From: Euonymus europaeus | Taxonomy: Eukaryota > Streptophyta > Magnoliopsida > Celastrales > Celastraceae | Length of the DNA stretch: 64,000 nt | Assembly: GCA_963580455.1 (NCBI GenBank) | Contig: OY756969.1 | Span: forward strand, 10,307,501 to 10,371,500 | Direction: 5' to 3' | In this document: one piece after another, positions 47,070 through 61,360 of the stretch | Numbering within the stretch: position 1 is the first letter of the stretch | How the letters are laid out: every line of letters starts with the position of its first letter | Program-made: the position numbers and the translations under genes | The notes under the pieces: model-generated | Database searches by the model: none | What the model saw: the letters and a program-made list of their open reading frames with translations, nothing else | Told to the model about the DNA's origin: nothing

Positions 47070-48480
47070 AAAGTTTCCCGGGGTACATTTTTTATTGTTT
47101 TTCTATGTCAAAATTTATGAGTATAGGCTTCCTAGATTATTTCGCTGCCGAAACCCCAACTTTCTATGACAAATGGACAAAATCGTTAAAAGCTCCTCCA
47201 TAGAGAGAGTTGAGCAACTTCGGACCATCAAAGTTACTCAGCGTACACTTTTTACTATAGTTCTATTTCAACTTTTACGAGTATAAGTTTCGTAGATTCT
47301 TTTGTAGTCAAGATAACGAATTTCATTCTAAATTGGGCCAAACTATTAAAAACACCTCCAACGGGAGAGTTGAGCAGTTTTGGACCGCCAACTTTGTTCT
47401 GTGTACTCCTTTTATTGTTCTTTTATGTCACATTTTACGAGTATAAGCTTCCAAGACTATTTCGATGCCAAAACACCAACTTTGTATGACAAATGGACAA
47501 AACCGTTAAAACCTCCTCCATAGAGAGAGTTGAGAAACTTCAGACTATCAAAGTTACTCAGCGTACACTTTTTACTATTCTCCTATTGCAAATTTTGCGA
47601 GTATAAGTTCGTAGATTTTTTGTTGTCAAGATAAAAAATTTCATTCTAAATTGGGCAAAACTATTAAAAACACCTCCAACGGGAGAGTTGAGCAATTTCA
47701 GACCATCAAACTTGCTCGGTGTACACCTTTTACTGTTCTTCTATGTCACATTTTACGAATATAAGCTTCGAAGACTATTTCGATGCGGAAACACCAACTT
47801 TCTACGACAACTGGACAAAAGCGTTCAAAGCTCATCTATAGAGAGAGTTGAGCAACTTCGGATCGTCAAATTTACTCGGTGTACACCTTTTATTGTTCTT
47901 CTATGTCACATTTTACGAGTATAGGCTTCCAAGACTATTTCAATGCCAAAACATCAACTTTGTATGACAAATGGACAAAACCGTTAAAAGCTTCTCCATA
48001 GAGAGAGTTGAGCAACTTTGGACCATCAAAGTTGCTCGAGGTGCTTTTTTTTATTGTTCTTCTATGTCAAATTTTACGAGTATAAGCTTCCATGATCATT
48101 TCGATGCCAAAACATCAACTTTCTATGAAAAATTGACAAAACCATTAAAAACACCTCCATAGAGAGAATTGAGCAACTTCGGACCATCAAAGTTGCTCGG
48201 GATACACTTTTTATTATTCTTCAATGTAAACTTTTATGAGTATAGGCTTCCTAGATTATTTAGATGCCAAAACCCCAACTTTCTATGACAAATCTACAAA
48301 ATCGTTAAAAGCTCCTCCATAGAAAGAGTTGAGCAACTTCGGACCATCAAAGTTGCTCGTTGTACACTTTTTATTGTTCTTCTATGTCAAATTTTACGAG
48401 TATAAGCTTCCATGATTATTTCGATGCCAAAACAACAACATTCTATGAGAAATTTATAAAACCGTTAAAAGCTTCTCCAT
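47027..48480 (+). repeat. 1440-bp HOR, unit 5 (last)
   Basis: Returns to the HOR at TTTCCCGGGGTACATTTTTT (47073). B monomers start at 47211 and 47531. A one-base loss in the T-run near 47615 and TTACTATAGTTCTATTTC near 47261 distinguish it. The expected final A2 monomer is replaced near 48430 by AACAACATTCTATGAGAAAT, so the HOR ends here. Confidence 0.88.
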
Positions 48481-48623
48481 AAAGAGAGTTGAGCAACTTC
48501 GGACCATCAAAGTTCCTCAGCGTACACTTTTTACTATTCTTCTATTTCAACTTTTACGAGTATAATTTTCGTAGATTGTTTTGTTCTCAAGATAACGAAT
48601 TTCATTCTAAATTGGGCAATACT
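48481..48623 (+). repeat. B-class monomer forming the chimeric left junction of block D1
   Basis: A B-class monomer (leading TTG at 48489, TTTTCGTAGATTGTTTTG, AAATTGGGCAATACT) is joined at 48624 to ATTAAAAGCACCTCCATTG, which in the later copies (54058, 59491) follows an A2 monomer ending GACAAAACC. The join keeps the 160-bp register. Confidence 0.82.
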
Positions 48624-51600
48624 ATTAAAAGCACCTCCATTGAGAGAGTCGAGCAAGTTCGGACCATCAAAGTTGCTCGGGATACACTTTTATTGTTTTT
48701 CTATGTGAAATTTTATGAGTATAGGCTTCCTAGGTTATTTAGATGCCAAAACCTCAACTTTCTATAACAAATCGACAAAATCGTGAAAAGCTCCTACATA
48801 GAGAGAGTTGAGCAACTTCAGACCATCAAACCTGCTCGGGGTACACTTTTTATTGTTCTTCTATGTCAAATTTTATGAGTATCGGCTTCCTAGATTATTT
48901 CGATGCCAAAACCCAACTTTTTTTGTCAAATGGACAAAATCGTTAAAACCTCCTCCATAGAGAGAGTTGAGGAACTTTGGACCATCAAGGTTGCTCGGTG
49001 TACACTTTTTATTGTTCCTCTATGTCAAATTTTACGAGAGTAAGCTTCCATGATTATTTCGATGCCAAAAAAACAACTTTCTATGACAAATTTACAAAAC
49101 CGTTAGAAGCACCTCAATAGAGAGAGTTGAGCAACTTCGGACCGTCAAAGTTGCTCAAGATACACTTTTTATTGTTCTTCTATGTCAAATTTTATGAGTA
49201 TAGGCTTTCTAGATTATTACGATGCAAAAACCCCAACTTTCTATGACGAATGGCCAAAATCGTTAAAAGCTCCTACACAGAGAAAGTTGAACAACTTCGG
49301 ACCATCAAAATTGCTCGGTGTACACTTTTTATTGTTCTTCTATGTCAAATTTTACGAGTATAAGCATCCATGATTATTTCGATGCCAAAAACCCAACTTT
49401 CTATGACAAATGTATAAAACCGTTAAAAGCTCCTCGATAGAGAGAGTTGAGCATCTTCGGACCATTAAAGTTGCTCAGGGTACACTTTTTATTGTTCTTC
49501 TATGTCAAATTTTACGAGTATAAACTTCCATGATTATTTCGATGCTAAAACACCAACTTTCTGTGTCAAATTGAAAAAACCGTTAAAAGCTCCTCCATTG
49601 AGAGAGTTGAGCAACTTTGGACCATCAAAGTTACTCAGCGTACACTTTTTGCTGTTCTTCTATTTCAAATTTTACGAGTATGAGTTTCGTAGATTGTTTT
49701 GTTGTCAAGATAAGAAATTTCATTCTAAATTGGGCAAAACTATTAAAAACACCTCTAACGGGAGAGTTGAGCAATTTCGAATCGTCAAAGTTGCTCGGTG
49801 TACACCTTTTATTGTTCTTCTATGTGACATTTTACGAGTATAAGGTTCCATGATTATATCAATGCCAAAACACCAACTTTCTATGAAAAATGTATAAAAC
49901 CGTTAAAAGCTCTTCCATAGAGAGAGTTGAGCATCTTCGGACCATCAAAGCTGCTCGGGGTACAGTTTTTATTTTTCTTCTATGTCAAATTTTCTGAGTA
50001 TAGGCTTTCTAGATTATTACGATGCGAAAACACCAACTTTTCTTTAACAAATGGACAAAATCGTTAAAAGCTCCTCCATAGAGAGAGTTGAGCAATTTCG
50101 GACCATCAAAGTTGCTCAAAGTACATTTTTTATTGTTGTTCTATGTCAAATTTTATGAGTATAGGATTTGTAGATTATTTCGATGCCAAAACCCTAACTT
50201 TCTATGACAAATGGACAAAATCGTTAAAAGTTCCTCCATAGAGAGAGTTGAGCAACTTCGAATCAACAAAGTTTCTCTGTGTACACTTTTTATTGTTCTT
50301 CTATGTCAAATTTTACGAGTAAAAGATTCCACGATTATTTCGATGCCAAAACATCAACTTTCTATGACAAATTGACAAAACTGTTAAAAGCTCCTCCATA
50401 GAGAGAGTTGAGCAACTTCGGACCATCAAAGTTAATCAGCGTACACTTTTTACTATTCTTCTATTTCAACTTTTACGAGTATAATTTTCGTAGATTGTTT
50501 TGTTCTTAAGATAACGAATTTCATTCTAAATTGGGCAAAACTATTAAAAACACCTCCAACGGGAGAGTTGAGCAATTTTGGACCGTCAAATTTGCTCCGT
50601 GTACACCTTTTATTATTCTTCTATGTCAAATTTTATGAGTATAAGCTTCTAAGACTATTTCGATGACAAAACACCAACTTTGTATGACAAATGGACAAAA
50701 CCGTTAAAAGCTCCTCCATAGAGAGAGTTGAGCAACTTCGGACAATCAAAGTTGCTTGAGGTACTTTTTTTATTGTTCTTCTATGTCAAATTTTACGAGT
50801 ATAAGCTTCCATGATTTTTTCGATGCCAAAACACCAAATTTCTATGAAAAATTGACAAAACCGTTAAAAGCACCTCCATAGAGAGAGTTGAGCAACTTCG
50901 ACCATCAAAGTTGCTCGGAATACACTTTTTTTATTTTTCTATGTCAAATTTTATGAGTATAGGCTTCCTAGACTATTTCGATGCGAAAACGCCAACTTTC
51001 TTTAACAAATGGACAAAATCGTTAAAAGCTCCTCCATAGAGGGAGTTGAGCAACTTCAGACCATCAAAGCTATTCGGGGTACACTTTTTATTGTCGTTCT
51101 ATGTCAAATTTTTTGAGAATAGGATTTCTAGATTATTTCGATGGCAAAACCCCAACTTTCTATGACAAATGGACAAAATCGTTAAAAGTTCCTCCATAGA
51201 GAGAATTGAGCAACTTCGAATCAACAAAGTTTCTCTGTGTACACTTTTTATTGTTCTTCTATGTCAAATTTTACGAGTAAAAGATTCCATGATTATTTCG
51301 ATGCCAAAACACCAACTTTCTATGACAAATTGAGAAACCCGTTAAAAGCTCCTCCATAGAGAGAGTTGAGCAACTTCGGACCATCAAAGTTACTTAGCGT
51401 ACACTTTTTACTATTCTTCTATTTCAAATTTTACGAGTATAAGATTCCATGATTATTTTGATGCAAAACAACAACTTTCTATGACAAATTGGTAAAACCG
51501 TTAAAAGCTCCTCCATAGAGAGAGTTGAGCAACTTCGGACCATCAAAAATACTCAGCGTACACTTTTTACTATTCTTCTATTTCAAATTTTACGAGTATA

Positions 51601-54057
51601 AGTTTCGTAGATTGTCTTGTTGTCAAGATAACAAATTTCATTCTAAATTGGGCAAAATTATTAAAAACACCTCCAACGAGAGAGTTCAGCAATTTCAGAC
51701 CATCAAAGTTGCTCGGTGCACATCTTTTTTTGTTCTTCTATGTCACATTTTATGAGTATAAGCTTCGAAGACTATTTCAATGCGAAAACACCAAATTTCT
51801 ATGACAAATGGACAAAACCGTTAAAAGCTCCTCCATAGAGAGAGTTGAGCAACTTTGGACCATTAAAGCTGCTCGAGGTACACTATTTATTGTTCTTCTA
51901 TGTCAAATTTTATGAGTAAAGGCTTTCTAGATTATTACGATGCCAAAACCCCAACTTTCTATGAAGAATGAACAAAATCGTTAAAAGCCCCTCCACAGAG
52001 AAAGTTGAGCAACTTCGGACCATCAAAGTTGCTCGGTGTACACTTTTTATTGTCCTTCTATGTCAAATTTTATGAGTATAAGCATCCATGATTATTTCGA
52101 TGCCAAAACACCGACTTTCTATGAAAAATTGACAAAATCGTTAAAATCTCCTCCATAGAGAGAGTTGAGCAACTTCGGATCAACAAAGTTGCTCGTTGTA
52201 CGCTTTTTATTGTTCTTCTATGTCAAATTTTACGAGTATAAGATTGCATGATTATTTCGATGCCAAAACAGAAACATTCTATGAGAAATTGATAAAACCG
52301 TTAAAAACTTCTCCATAGAGAGAGGTGAGCAACTTCGGACCATCAAATTTACTCAGCGTACACTTTTTATTATTCTTCTATTTCAACTTTTACGAGTATA
52401 AGTTTCGTAGATTGTTTTGTTGTCAAGATAACAAATTTCATTCTAAATTGGGAAAAACCATTAAAAACAACTACAACGGGAGAGTTGAGCAATTTTGGAC
52501 CGTCAAATTTGGTCGGTGTACATCTTTTATTCTTCTTCTATGTCACATTTTACGAGTATAAGCTTCCAAGACTATTTCGATGCCAAAACACCAACTTTGT
52601 ATGACAAATGGACAAAACAGTTAAAATCTCATCCATAGAGAGAGTTGAGCAACTTCGGATCAACAAAGTTGCTCTGTGTACACTTTTTATTGTTCTTCTA
52701 TGTCAAATTTTACGAGTAAAAGATTCCATGATTTTTTAGATGCCAAAACACCAACTTTCTATGAAAAATTGATAAAATCGTTAAAAGCTCCTCCATAGAG
52801 AGAGTTGAGCAACTTCGGACCATCAAAAATACTCAGCGTACACCTTTTACTATTCTTCTATTTCAACTTTTACGAGTATAATTTTCGTAGATTGTCTTGT
52901 TGTCAAGATAACAAATTTCATTCTAAATTGGGCAAAGTTATTGAAAACACCTCTAACGGGAGAGTTCAGCAATTTTGGACCATCAAAGTTGCTCGGTGTA
53001 CACCTTTTATTGTTCTTCTATGTCACATTTTATGAGTATAAGCTTCCAAGACTATTTCGATGCGAAAACACCAAATTTCTATGACAAATGGACAAAACCG
53101 TTAAAAGCTCCTCAATAGAGAGAGTTGAGCAACTTCGGACCATGAAAGTTGCTCGGGGTACACATTTTGTGGTTCTTCTATGTAAAATTTTATGAGTATA
53201 GGCTTCCTAGATTATTTCGATGCCAAAACCCCAACTTTCTATGACAAATGGACAAAATCGTTAAAAGCTCCTCCACAGAGAAAGTTGTGCAACTTCGAAA
53301 AATCAAAGTTGCTCGGGTACATTTTTTATTGTTCTTTTATGTCAAATTTTACGAGTATAAGCTTCCAAGACTATCTGGATGCCAAAACGTCAACTTTCTA
53401 TGACAAATGGACAAAATCGTTAAAATCTCCTCCATAGAGAGAGTTGAGCAATTTCAGATCAACAAAGTTGCTCGTTGTACACTTTTTATTGTTCTTTTAT
53501 GTCAAATTTTATGAGTATAAGCTTCCAAGACTATCTCGATGCCAAAACCCCAACTTTCTATGACAAATAGAGAAAATTGTTAAAACCTCCTTCATAGAGA
53601 GAGTTGTGCAACTTCGGATCAACAAAGTTGCTCGTTGTACAATTTTTATTGTTCTTCTATGTCAAATTTTACGAGTATAAGCTTCCATGATTATTTGGAT
53701 GCCAAAACACCAACTTTCTATGACAAATTGATAAAACCATTAAAAGCTTCTCCAAGGAGAGAGTTGAGCAAATTCGGACCATCAAAGTTACTCAACGTAC
53801 AATTTTTACTATTCTTCTATTTCAACTTTTACGAGTACAAGTTTCGTACATTTTTTTGTTGACAAGATTAAGAATTTCATTCTAAATTGGGAAAACTATT
53901 AAAAACACCTGCAACGGGAGAGTTGAGCAATTTTGGACTGTCAAATTTGCTCGGTGTACACCTTTTATTGTTCTTCTATGTCACATTTTACGAGTATAAG
54001 CTTCTATGATTATTTCGATGCCAAAACACCAAATTTCTATGAAAAATTGACAAAACC
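48624..54057 (+). repeat. 5434-bp block D, copy 1 (34 monomers)
   Basis: It matches 54058-59490 at an offset of 5434 bp up to the T-run near 50764, and 5433 bp after it. The only difference I noticed is that run: seven T after GGTAC here, six at the equivalent place near 56196. The block has B monomers at about 48489 (junction), 49605, 50408, 51366, 51525, 52325, 52805 and 53766, irregularly spaced, so it is a long unit with no simple inner HOR. Notable variants: CGAGTAAAAGATTCCA (50316, 51271), CAAAAATACTCAGCG (51543) and GGTGAGCAACTTCGG (52325). No gene is visible. Confidence 0.94.
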
Positions 54058-57000
54058 ATTAAAAGCACCTCCATTGAGAGAGTCGAGCAAGTTCGGACCA
54101 TCAAAGTTGCTCGGGATACACTTTTATTGTTTTTCTATGTGAAATTTTATGAGTATAGGCTTCCTAGGTTATTTAGATGCCAAAACCTCAACTTTCTATA
54201 ACAAATCGACAAAATCGTGAAAAGCTCCTACATAGAGAGAGTTGAGCAACTTCAGACCATCAAACCTGCTCGGGGTACACTTTTTATTGTTCTTCTATGT
54301 CAAATTTTATGAGTATCGGCTTCCTAGATTATTTCGATGCCAAAACCCAACTTTTTTTGTCAAATGGACAAAATCGTTAAAACCTCCTCCATAGAGAGAG
54401 TTGAGGAACTTTGGACCATCAAGGTTGCTCGGTGTACACTTTTTATTGTTCCTCTATGTCAAATTTTACGAGAGTAAGCTTCCATGATTATTTCGATGCC
54501 AAAAAAACAACTTTCTATGACAAATTTACAAAACCGTTAGAAGCACCTCAATAGAGAGAGTTGAGCAACTTCGGACCGTCAAAGTTGCTCAAGATACACT
54601 TTTTATTGTTCTTCTATGTCAAATTTTATGAGTATAGGCTTTCTAGATTATTACGATGCAAAAACCCCAACTTTCTATGACGAATGGCCAAAATCGTTAA
54701 AAGCTCCTACACAGAGAAAGTTGAACAACTTCGGACCATCAAAATTGCTCGGTGTACACTTTTTATTGTTCTTCTATGTCAAATTTTACGAGTATAAGCA
54801 TCCATGATTATTTCGATGCCAAAAACCCAACTTTCTATGACAAATGTATAAAACCGTTAAAAGCTCCTCGATAGAGAGAGTTGAGCATCTTCGGACCATT
54901 AAAGTTGCTCAGGGTACACTTTTTATTGTTCTTCTATGTCAAATTTTACGAGTATAAACTTCCATGATTATTTCGATGCTAAAACACCAACTTTCTGTGT
55001 CAAATTGAAAAAACCGTTAAAAGCTCCTCCATTGAGAGAGTTGAGCAACTTTGGACCATCAAAGTTACTCAGCGTACACTTTTTGCTGTTCTTCTATTTC
55101 AAATTTTACGAGTATGAGTTTCGTAGATTGTTTTGTTGTCAAGATAAGAAATTTCATTCTAAATTGGGCAAAACTATTAAAAACACCTCTAACGGGAGAG
55201 TTGAGCAATTTCGAATCGTCAAAGTTGCTCGGTGTACACCTTTTATTGTTCTTCTATGTGACATTTTACGAGTATAAGGTTCCATGATTATATCAATGCC
55301 AAAACACCAACTTTCTATGAAAAATGTATAAAACCGTTAAAAGCTCTTCCATAGAGAGAGTTGAGCATCTTCGGACCATCAAAGCTGCTCGGGGTACAGT
55401 TTTTATTTTTCTTCTATGTCAAATTTTCTGAGTATAGGCTTTCTAGATTATTACGATGCGAAAACACCAACTTTTCTTTAACAAATGGACAAAATCGTTA
55501 AAAGCTCCTCCATAGAGAGAGTTGAGCAATTTCGGACCATCAAAGTTGCTCAAAGTACATTTTTTATTGTTGTTCTATGTCAAATTTTATGAGTATAGGA
55601 TTTGTAGATTATTTCGATGCCAAAACCCTAACTTTCTATGACAAATGGACAAAATCGTTAAAAGTTCCTCCATAGAGAGAGTTGAGCAACTTCGAATCAA
55701 CAAAGTTTCTCTGTGTACACTTTTTATTGTTCTTCTATGTCAAATTTTACGAGTAAAAGATTCCACGATTATTTCGATGCCAAAACATCAACTTTCTATG
55801 ACAAATTGACAAAACTGTTAAAAGCTCCTCCATAGAGAGAGTTGAGCAACTTCGGACCATCAAAGTTAATCAGCGTACACTTTTTACTATTCTTCTATTT
55901 CAACTTTTACGAGTATAATTTTCGTAGATTGTTTTGTTCTTAAGATAACGAATTTCATTCTAAATTGGGCAAAACTATTAAAAACACCTCCAACGGGAGA
56001 GTTGAGCAATTTTGGACCGTCAAATTTGCTCCGTGTACACCTTTTATTATTCTTCTATGTCAAATTTTATGAGTATAAGCTTCTAAGACTATTTCGATGA
56101 CAAAACACCAACTTTGTATGACAAATGGACAAAACCGTTAAAAGCTCCTCCATAGAGAGAGTTGAGCAACTTCGGACAATCAAAGTTGCTTGAGGTACTT
56201 TTTTATTGTTCTTCTATGTCAAATTTTACGAGTATAAGCTTCCATGATTTTTTCGATGCCAAAACACCAAATTTCTATGAAAAATTGACAAAACCGTTAA
56301 AAGCACCTCCATAGAGAGAGTTGAGCAACTTCGACCATCAAAGTTGCTCGGAATACACTTTTTTTATTTTTCTATGTCAAATTTTATGAGTATAGGCTTC
56401 CTAGACTATTTCGATGCGAAAACGCCAACTTTCTTTAACAAATGGACAAAATCGTTAAAAGCTCCTCCATAGAGGGAGTTGAGCAACTTCAGACCATCAA
56501 AGCTATTCGGGGTACACTTTTTATTGTCGTTCTATGTCAAATTTTTTGAGAATAGGATTTCTAGATTATTTCGATGGCAAAACCCCAACTTTCTATGACA
56601 AATGGACAAAATCGTTAAAAGTTCCTCCATAGAGAGAATTGAGCAACTTCGAATCAACAAAGTTTCTCTGTGTACACTTTTTATTGTTCTTCTATGTCAA
56701 ATTTTACGAGTAAAAGATTCCATGATTATTTCGATGCCAAAACACCAACTTTCTATGACAAATTGAGAAACCCGTTAAAAGCTCCTCCATAGAGAGAGTT
56801 GAGCAACTTCGGACCATCAAAGTTACTTAGCGTACACTTTTTACTATTCTTCTATTTCAAATTTTACGAGTATAAGATTCCATGATTATTTTGATGCAAA
56901 ACAACAACTTTCTATGACAAATTGGTAAAACCGTTAAAAGCTCCTCCATAGAGAGAGTTGAGCAACTTCGGACCATCAAAAATACTCAGCGTACACTTTT

Positions 57001-59490
57001 TACTATTCTTCTATTTCAAATTTTACGAGTATAAGTTTCGTAGATTGTCTTGTTGTCAAGATAACAAATTTCATTCTAAATTGGGCAAAATTATTAAAAA
57101 CACCTCCAACGAGAGAGTTCAGCAATTTCAGACCATCAAAGTTGCTCGGTGCACATCTTTTTTTGTTCTTCTATGTCACATTTTATGAGTATAAGCTTCG
57201 AAGACTATTTCAATGCGAAAACACCAAATTTCTATGACAAATGGACAAAACCGTTAAAAGCTCCTCCATAGAGAGAGTTGAGCAACTTTGGACCATTAAA
57301 GCTGCTCGAGGTACACTATTTATTGTTCTTCTATGTCAAATTTTATGAGTAAAGGCTTTCTAGATTATTACGATGCCAAAACCCCAACTTTCTATGAAGA
57401 ATGAACAAAATCGTTAAAAGCCCCTCCACAGAGAAAGTTGAGCAACTTCGGACCATCAAAGTTGCTCGGTGTACACTTTTTATTGTCCTTCTATGTCAAA
57501 TTTTATGAGTATAAGCATCCATGATTATTTCGATGCCAAAACACCGACTTTCTATGAAAAATTGACAAAATCGTTAAAATCTCCTCCATAGAGAGAGTTG
57601 AGCAACTTCGGATCAACAAAGTTGCTCGTTGTACGCTTTTTATTGTTCTTCTATGTCAAATTTTACGAGTATAAGATTGCATGATTATTTCGATGCCAAA
57701 ACAGAAACATTCTATGAGAAATTGATAAAACCGTTAAAAACTTCTCCATAGAGAGAGGTGAGCAACTTCGGACCATCAAATTTACTCAGCGTACACTTTT
57801 TATTATTCTTCTATTTCAACTTTTACGAGTATAAGTTTCGTAGATTGTTTTGTTGTCAAGATAACAAATTTCATTCTAAATTGGGAAAAACCATTAAAAA
57901 CAACTACAACGGGAGAGTTGAGCAATTTTGGACCGTCAAATTTGGTCGGTGTACATCTTTTATTCTTCTTCTATGTCACATTTTACGAGTATAAGCTTCC
58001 AAGACTATTTCGATGCCAAAACACCAACTTTGTATGACAAATGGACAAAACAGTTAAAATCTCATCCATAGAGAGAGTTGAGCAACTTCGGATCAACAAA
58101 GTTGCTCTGTGTACACTTTTTATTGTTCTTCTATGTCAAATTTTACGAGTAAAAGATTCCATGATTTTTTAGATGCCAAAACACCAACTTTCTATGAAAA
58201 ATTGATAAAATCGTTAAAAGCTCCTCCATAGAGAGAGTTGAGCAACTTCGGACCATCAAAAATACTCAGCGTACACCTTTTACTATTCTTCTATTTCAAC
58301 TTTTACGAGTATAATTTTCGTAGATTGTCTTGTTGTCAAGATAACAAATTTCATTCTAAATTGGGCAAAGTTATTGAAAACACCTCTAACGGGAGAGTTC
58401 AGCAATTTTGGACCATCAAAGTTGCTCGGTGTACACCTTTTATTGTTCTTCTATGTCACATTTTATGAGTATAAGCTTCCAAGACTATTTCGATGCGAAA
58501 ACACCAAATTTCTATGACAAATGGACAAAACCGTTAAAAGCTCCTCAATAGAGAGAGTTGAGCAACTTCGGACCATGAAAGTTGCTCGGGGTACACATTT
58601 TGTGGTTCTTCTATGTAAAATTTTATGAGTATAGGCTTCCTAGATTATTTCGATGCCAAAACCCCAACTTTCTATGACAAATGGACAAAATCGTTAAAAG
58701 CTCCTCCACAGAGAAAGTTGTGCAACTTCGAAAAATCAAAGTTGCTCGGGTACATTTTTTATTGTTCTTTTATGTCAAATTTTACGAGTATAAGCTTCCA
58801 AGACTATCTGGATGCCAAAACGTCAACTTTCTATGACAAATGGACAAAATCGTTAAAATCTCCTCCATAGAGAGAGTTGAGCAATTTCAGATCAACAAAG
58901 TTGCTCGTTGTACACTTTTTATTGTTCTTTTATGTCAAATTTTATGAGTATAAGCTTCCAAGACTATCTCGATGCCAAAACCCCAACTTTCTATGACAAA
59001 TAGAGAAAATTGTTAAAACCTCCTTCATAGAGAGAGTTGTGCAACTTCGGATCAACAAAGTTGCTCGTTGTACAATTTTTATTGTTCTTCTATGTCAAAT
59101 TTTACGAGTATAAGCTTCCATGATTATTTGGATGCCAAAACACCAACTTTCTATGACAAATTGATAAAACCATTAAAAGCTTCTCCAAGGAGAGAGTTGA
59201 GCAAATTCGGACCATCAAAGTTACTCAACGTACAATTTTTACTATTCTTCTATTTCAACTTTTACGAGTACAAGTTTCGTACATTTTTTTGTTGACAAGA
59301 TTAAGAATTTCATTCTAAATTGGGAAAACTATTAAAAACACCTGCAACGGGAGAGTTGAGCAATTTTGGACTGTCAAATTTGCTCGGTGTACACCTTTTA
59401 TTGTTCTTCTATGTCACATTTTACGAGTATAAGCTTCTATGATTATTTCGATGCCAAAACACCAAATTTCTATGAAAAATTGACAAAACC
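54058..59490 (+). repeat. 5433-bp block D, copy 2
   Basis: Near-perfect direct copy of 48624-54057 in head-to-tail tandem. Landmarks correspond throughout: 49182 to 54616, 49617 to 55051, 51525 to 56958, 52325 to 57758, 53192 to 58625 and 53933 to 59366. A single T is missing in the run near 56196. Confidence 0.94.
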
Positions 59491-59686
59491 ATTAAAAGCA
59501 CCTCCATTGAGAGAGTCGAGCAAGTTCGGACCATCAAAGTTGCTCGGGATACACTTTTATTGTTTTTCTATGTGAAATTTTATGAGTATAGGCTTCCTAG
59601 GTTATTTAGATGCCAAAACCTCAACTTTCTATAACAAATCGACAAAATCGTGAAAAGCTCCTACATAGAGAGAGTTGAGCAACTTC
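59491..59686 (+). repeat. Partial third copy of block D (196 bp)
   Basis: GCACCTCCATTGAGAGAGTC, GGATACACTTTTATTG, TCCTAGGTTATTTAGATGCC and AAATCGTGAAAAGCTCCTAC repeat the first 196 bp of block D. The match stops at 59686, where this copy has TTCGGACC and the earlier ones TTCAGACC. It shows that the tandem D array had at least three copies or that exchange ended just inside the third. Confidence 0.9.
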
Positions 59687-59893
59687 GGACCATCAAAGTT
59701 GCTCGGTGTACACTTTTTATTGTTCTTCTATGTCAAATTTTACGAGTATAAGCTTCCATGATTATTTCGATGCCAAAACACCAACTTTCTATGTCAAATT
59801 GAAAAAACCATTAAAAGCTCCTCTATAGAGAGAGTTGAGCAACTTTGGACCATCAAAGTTCCTCAGCATACACTTTTTACTATTCTTCTATTT
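59687..59893 (+). repeat. A2 and B monomers leading into block E1
   Basis: Ordinary A2 monomer (GTATAAGCTTCCATGATT at 59740) followed by the first part of a B monomer (TTCCTCAGCATACACTTTTT near 59868). It is the segment missing in the second E copy. Confidence 0.8.
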
Positions 59894-61360
59894 CAAATTT
59901 TACGAGTATATGTTTCGTAGATTGTTTTGTTGTCAAGATTACAAATTTCATTCTAAATTGGGCAAAACTATTAAAAACACCTGCAACGGGAGATTTGAGC
60001 AATTTCGGACCGTCAAATTTGATTGGTGTACACCTTTTATTTTTCTTCTATGTCACATTTTACGAGTATAAGCTTCCAAGACTATTTCGATACGAAAACA
60101 CCAACTTTGTATGAGAAATGGACAAAACCGTTAAAAGCTCCTCCATAGAGAGAGTGAGCAACTTCGGACCATCAACGCTGCTCGGGGTACACTCTTTATT
60201 GTTATTCTATGTCAAATTTTATGAGTATAGGCTTTCTAGATTATTACGATGCCAAAACCCCAACTTTCTATGACAAATGGGCAAAATCGTTAAAAGCTCC
60301 TCAACAGAGAGTTGAGGAAATTCATACCATCAAAGATGCTCGGTGTACACTTTTTATTGTTCCTCTATGTCAAATTTTACGAGTGTAAGCTTCCATGATT
60401 ATTTCGATGCCAAAACAACAATTTTCTATGACAAATGGACAAAATCGCTAAAAGCTCCTCCACAGAGAAAGTTGTGCATCTTCGGAGCATCAAAGTTTCT
60501 CGTTGTACACTTTTTATTGTTCTTCTATGTCAAATTTTACGAGTATAAGCTTCCAAGATTATCTAGATGCCAAAACCCCAACTTTCTATGACAAATGGAC
60601 AAAATCATTAAAAGCTCCTCCATAGAGAGAATTGAGCAACTTCGGACCATCAAAGCTGCTCGGGGTACACTTTTTGTTGTTGTTCTATGTCGAATTTTAT
60701 GAGTATAGGCTTTCTAGATTATTTCGATGCCAAAACCCCAACTTTCTATGACAAATGGACAAAATCGTTAAAAACTTTTCCATAGAGAAGGTTGAGCAAC
60801 TTTGGACAATCAAAGTTTCTCGGTGTACACTTTTTATTGTTCTTCTATGTCAAATTTTATGAGTAAGAGCTTCCATTATTATTTCGATGCCAAAACACCA
60901 ACTTTCTATGACAAATTGACAAAACCGTTAAAAGCTCCTCCATAGAGAGAGTTGAGCAACTTTGGACCATGAAAGTTTCTCGAGGTACACATTTTACTGT
61001 TCTTCTATGTCAAATTTTATGAGTATAGGCTTCCTAGATTATTCTGATGCCAAAACCCCAACTTTGTATGACAAATGGACAAAATCTTTAAAAGCTCCTC
61101 CATAGAGAGAGTTGAGGAACTTCAGACCATCAAAGCTGCTCGGTGTACACTTATTATTGTTCCTCTATGTCAAATTTTACGAGTGTAAGCTTCCATGATT
61201 ATTTCGATGCCAAAACAGCAACTTTCTATGACAAATGGACAAAATCGTTAAAAGCTCTCCACAGAGAAAGTTGAGCAACTTCGGAACGTCAAAATTGCTC
61301 GGGTACACTTTTTATTGTTCTTCTATGTCAAATTTTACGAGTATAAGCTTCCAAGACTAT
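59894..61360 (+). repeat. Block E, copy 1
   Basis: It matches 62694-63620 at +2800 bp and 63640-64000 at +2640 bp. Shared rare variants: CGAGTATATGTTTCGTAG (59906), GAGAGAGTGAGCAACTTC (60148), CAACGCTGCTCGGGG (60173), CTCAACAGAGAGTTGAGG (60299), GTTCTATGTCGAATTTT (60681) and CATAGAGAAGGTTGAGC (60781). It contains one additional monomer (about 60820-60980, GAGTAAGAGCTTCCATTATT) that the second copy lacks. Confidence 0.88.
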
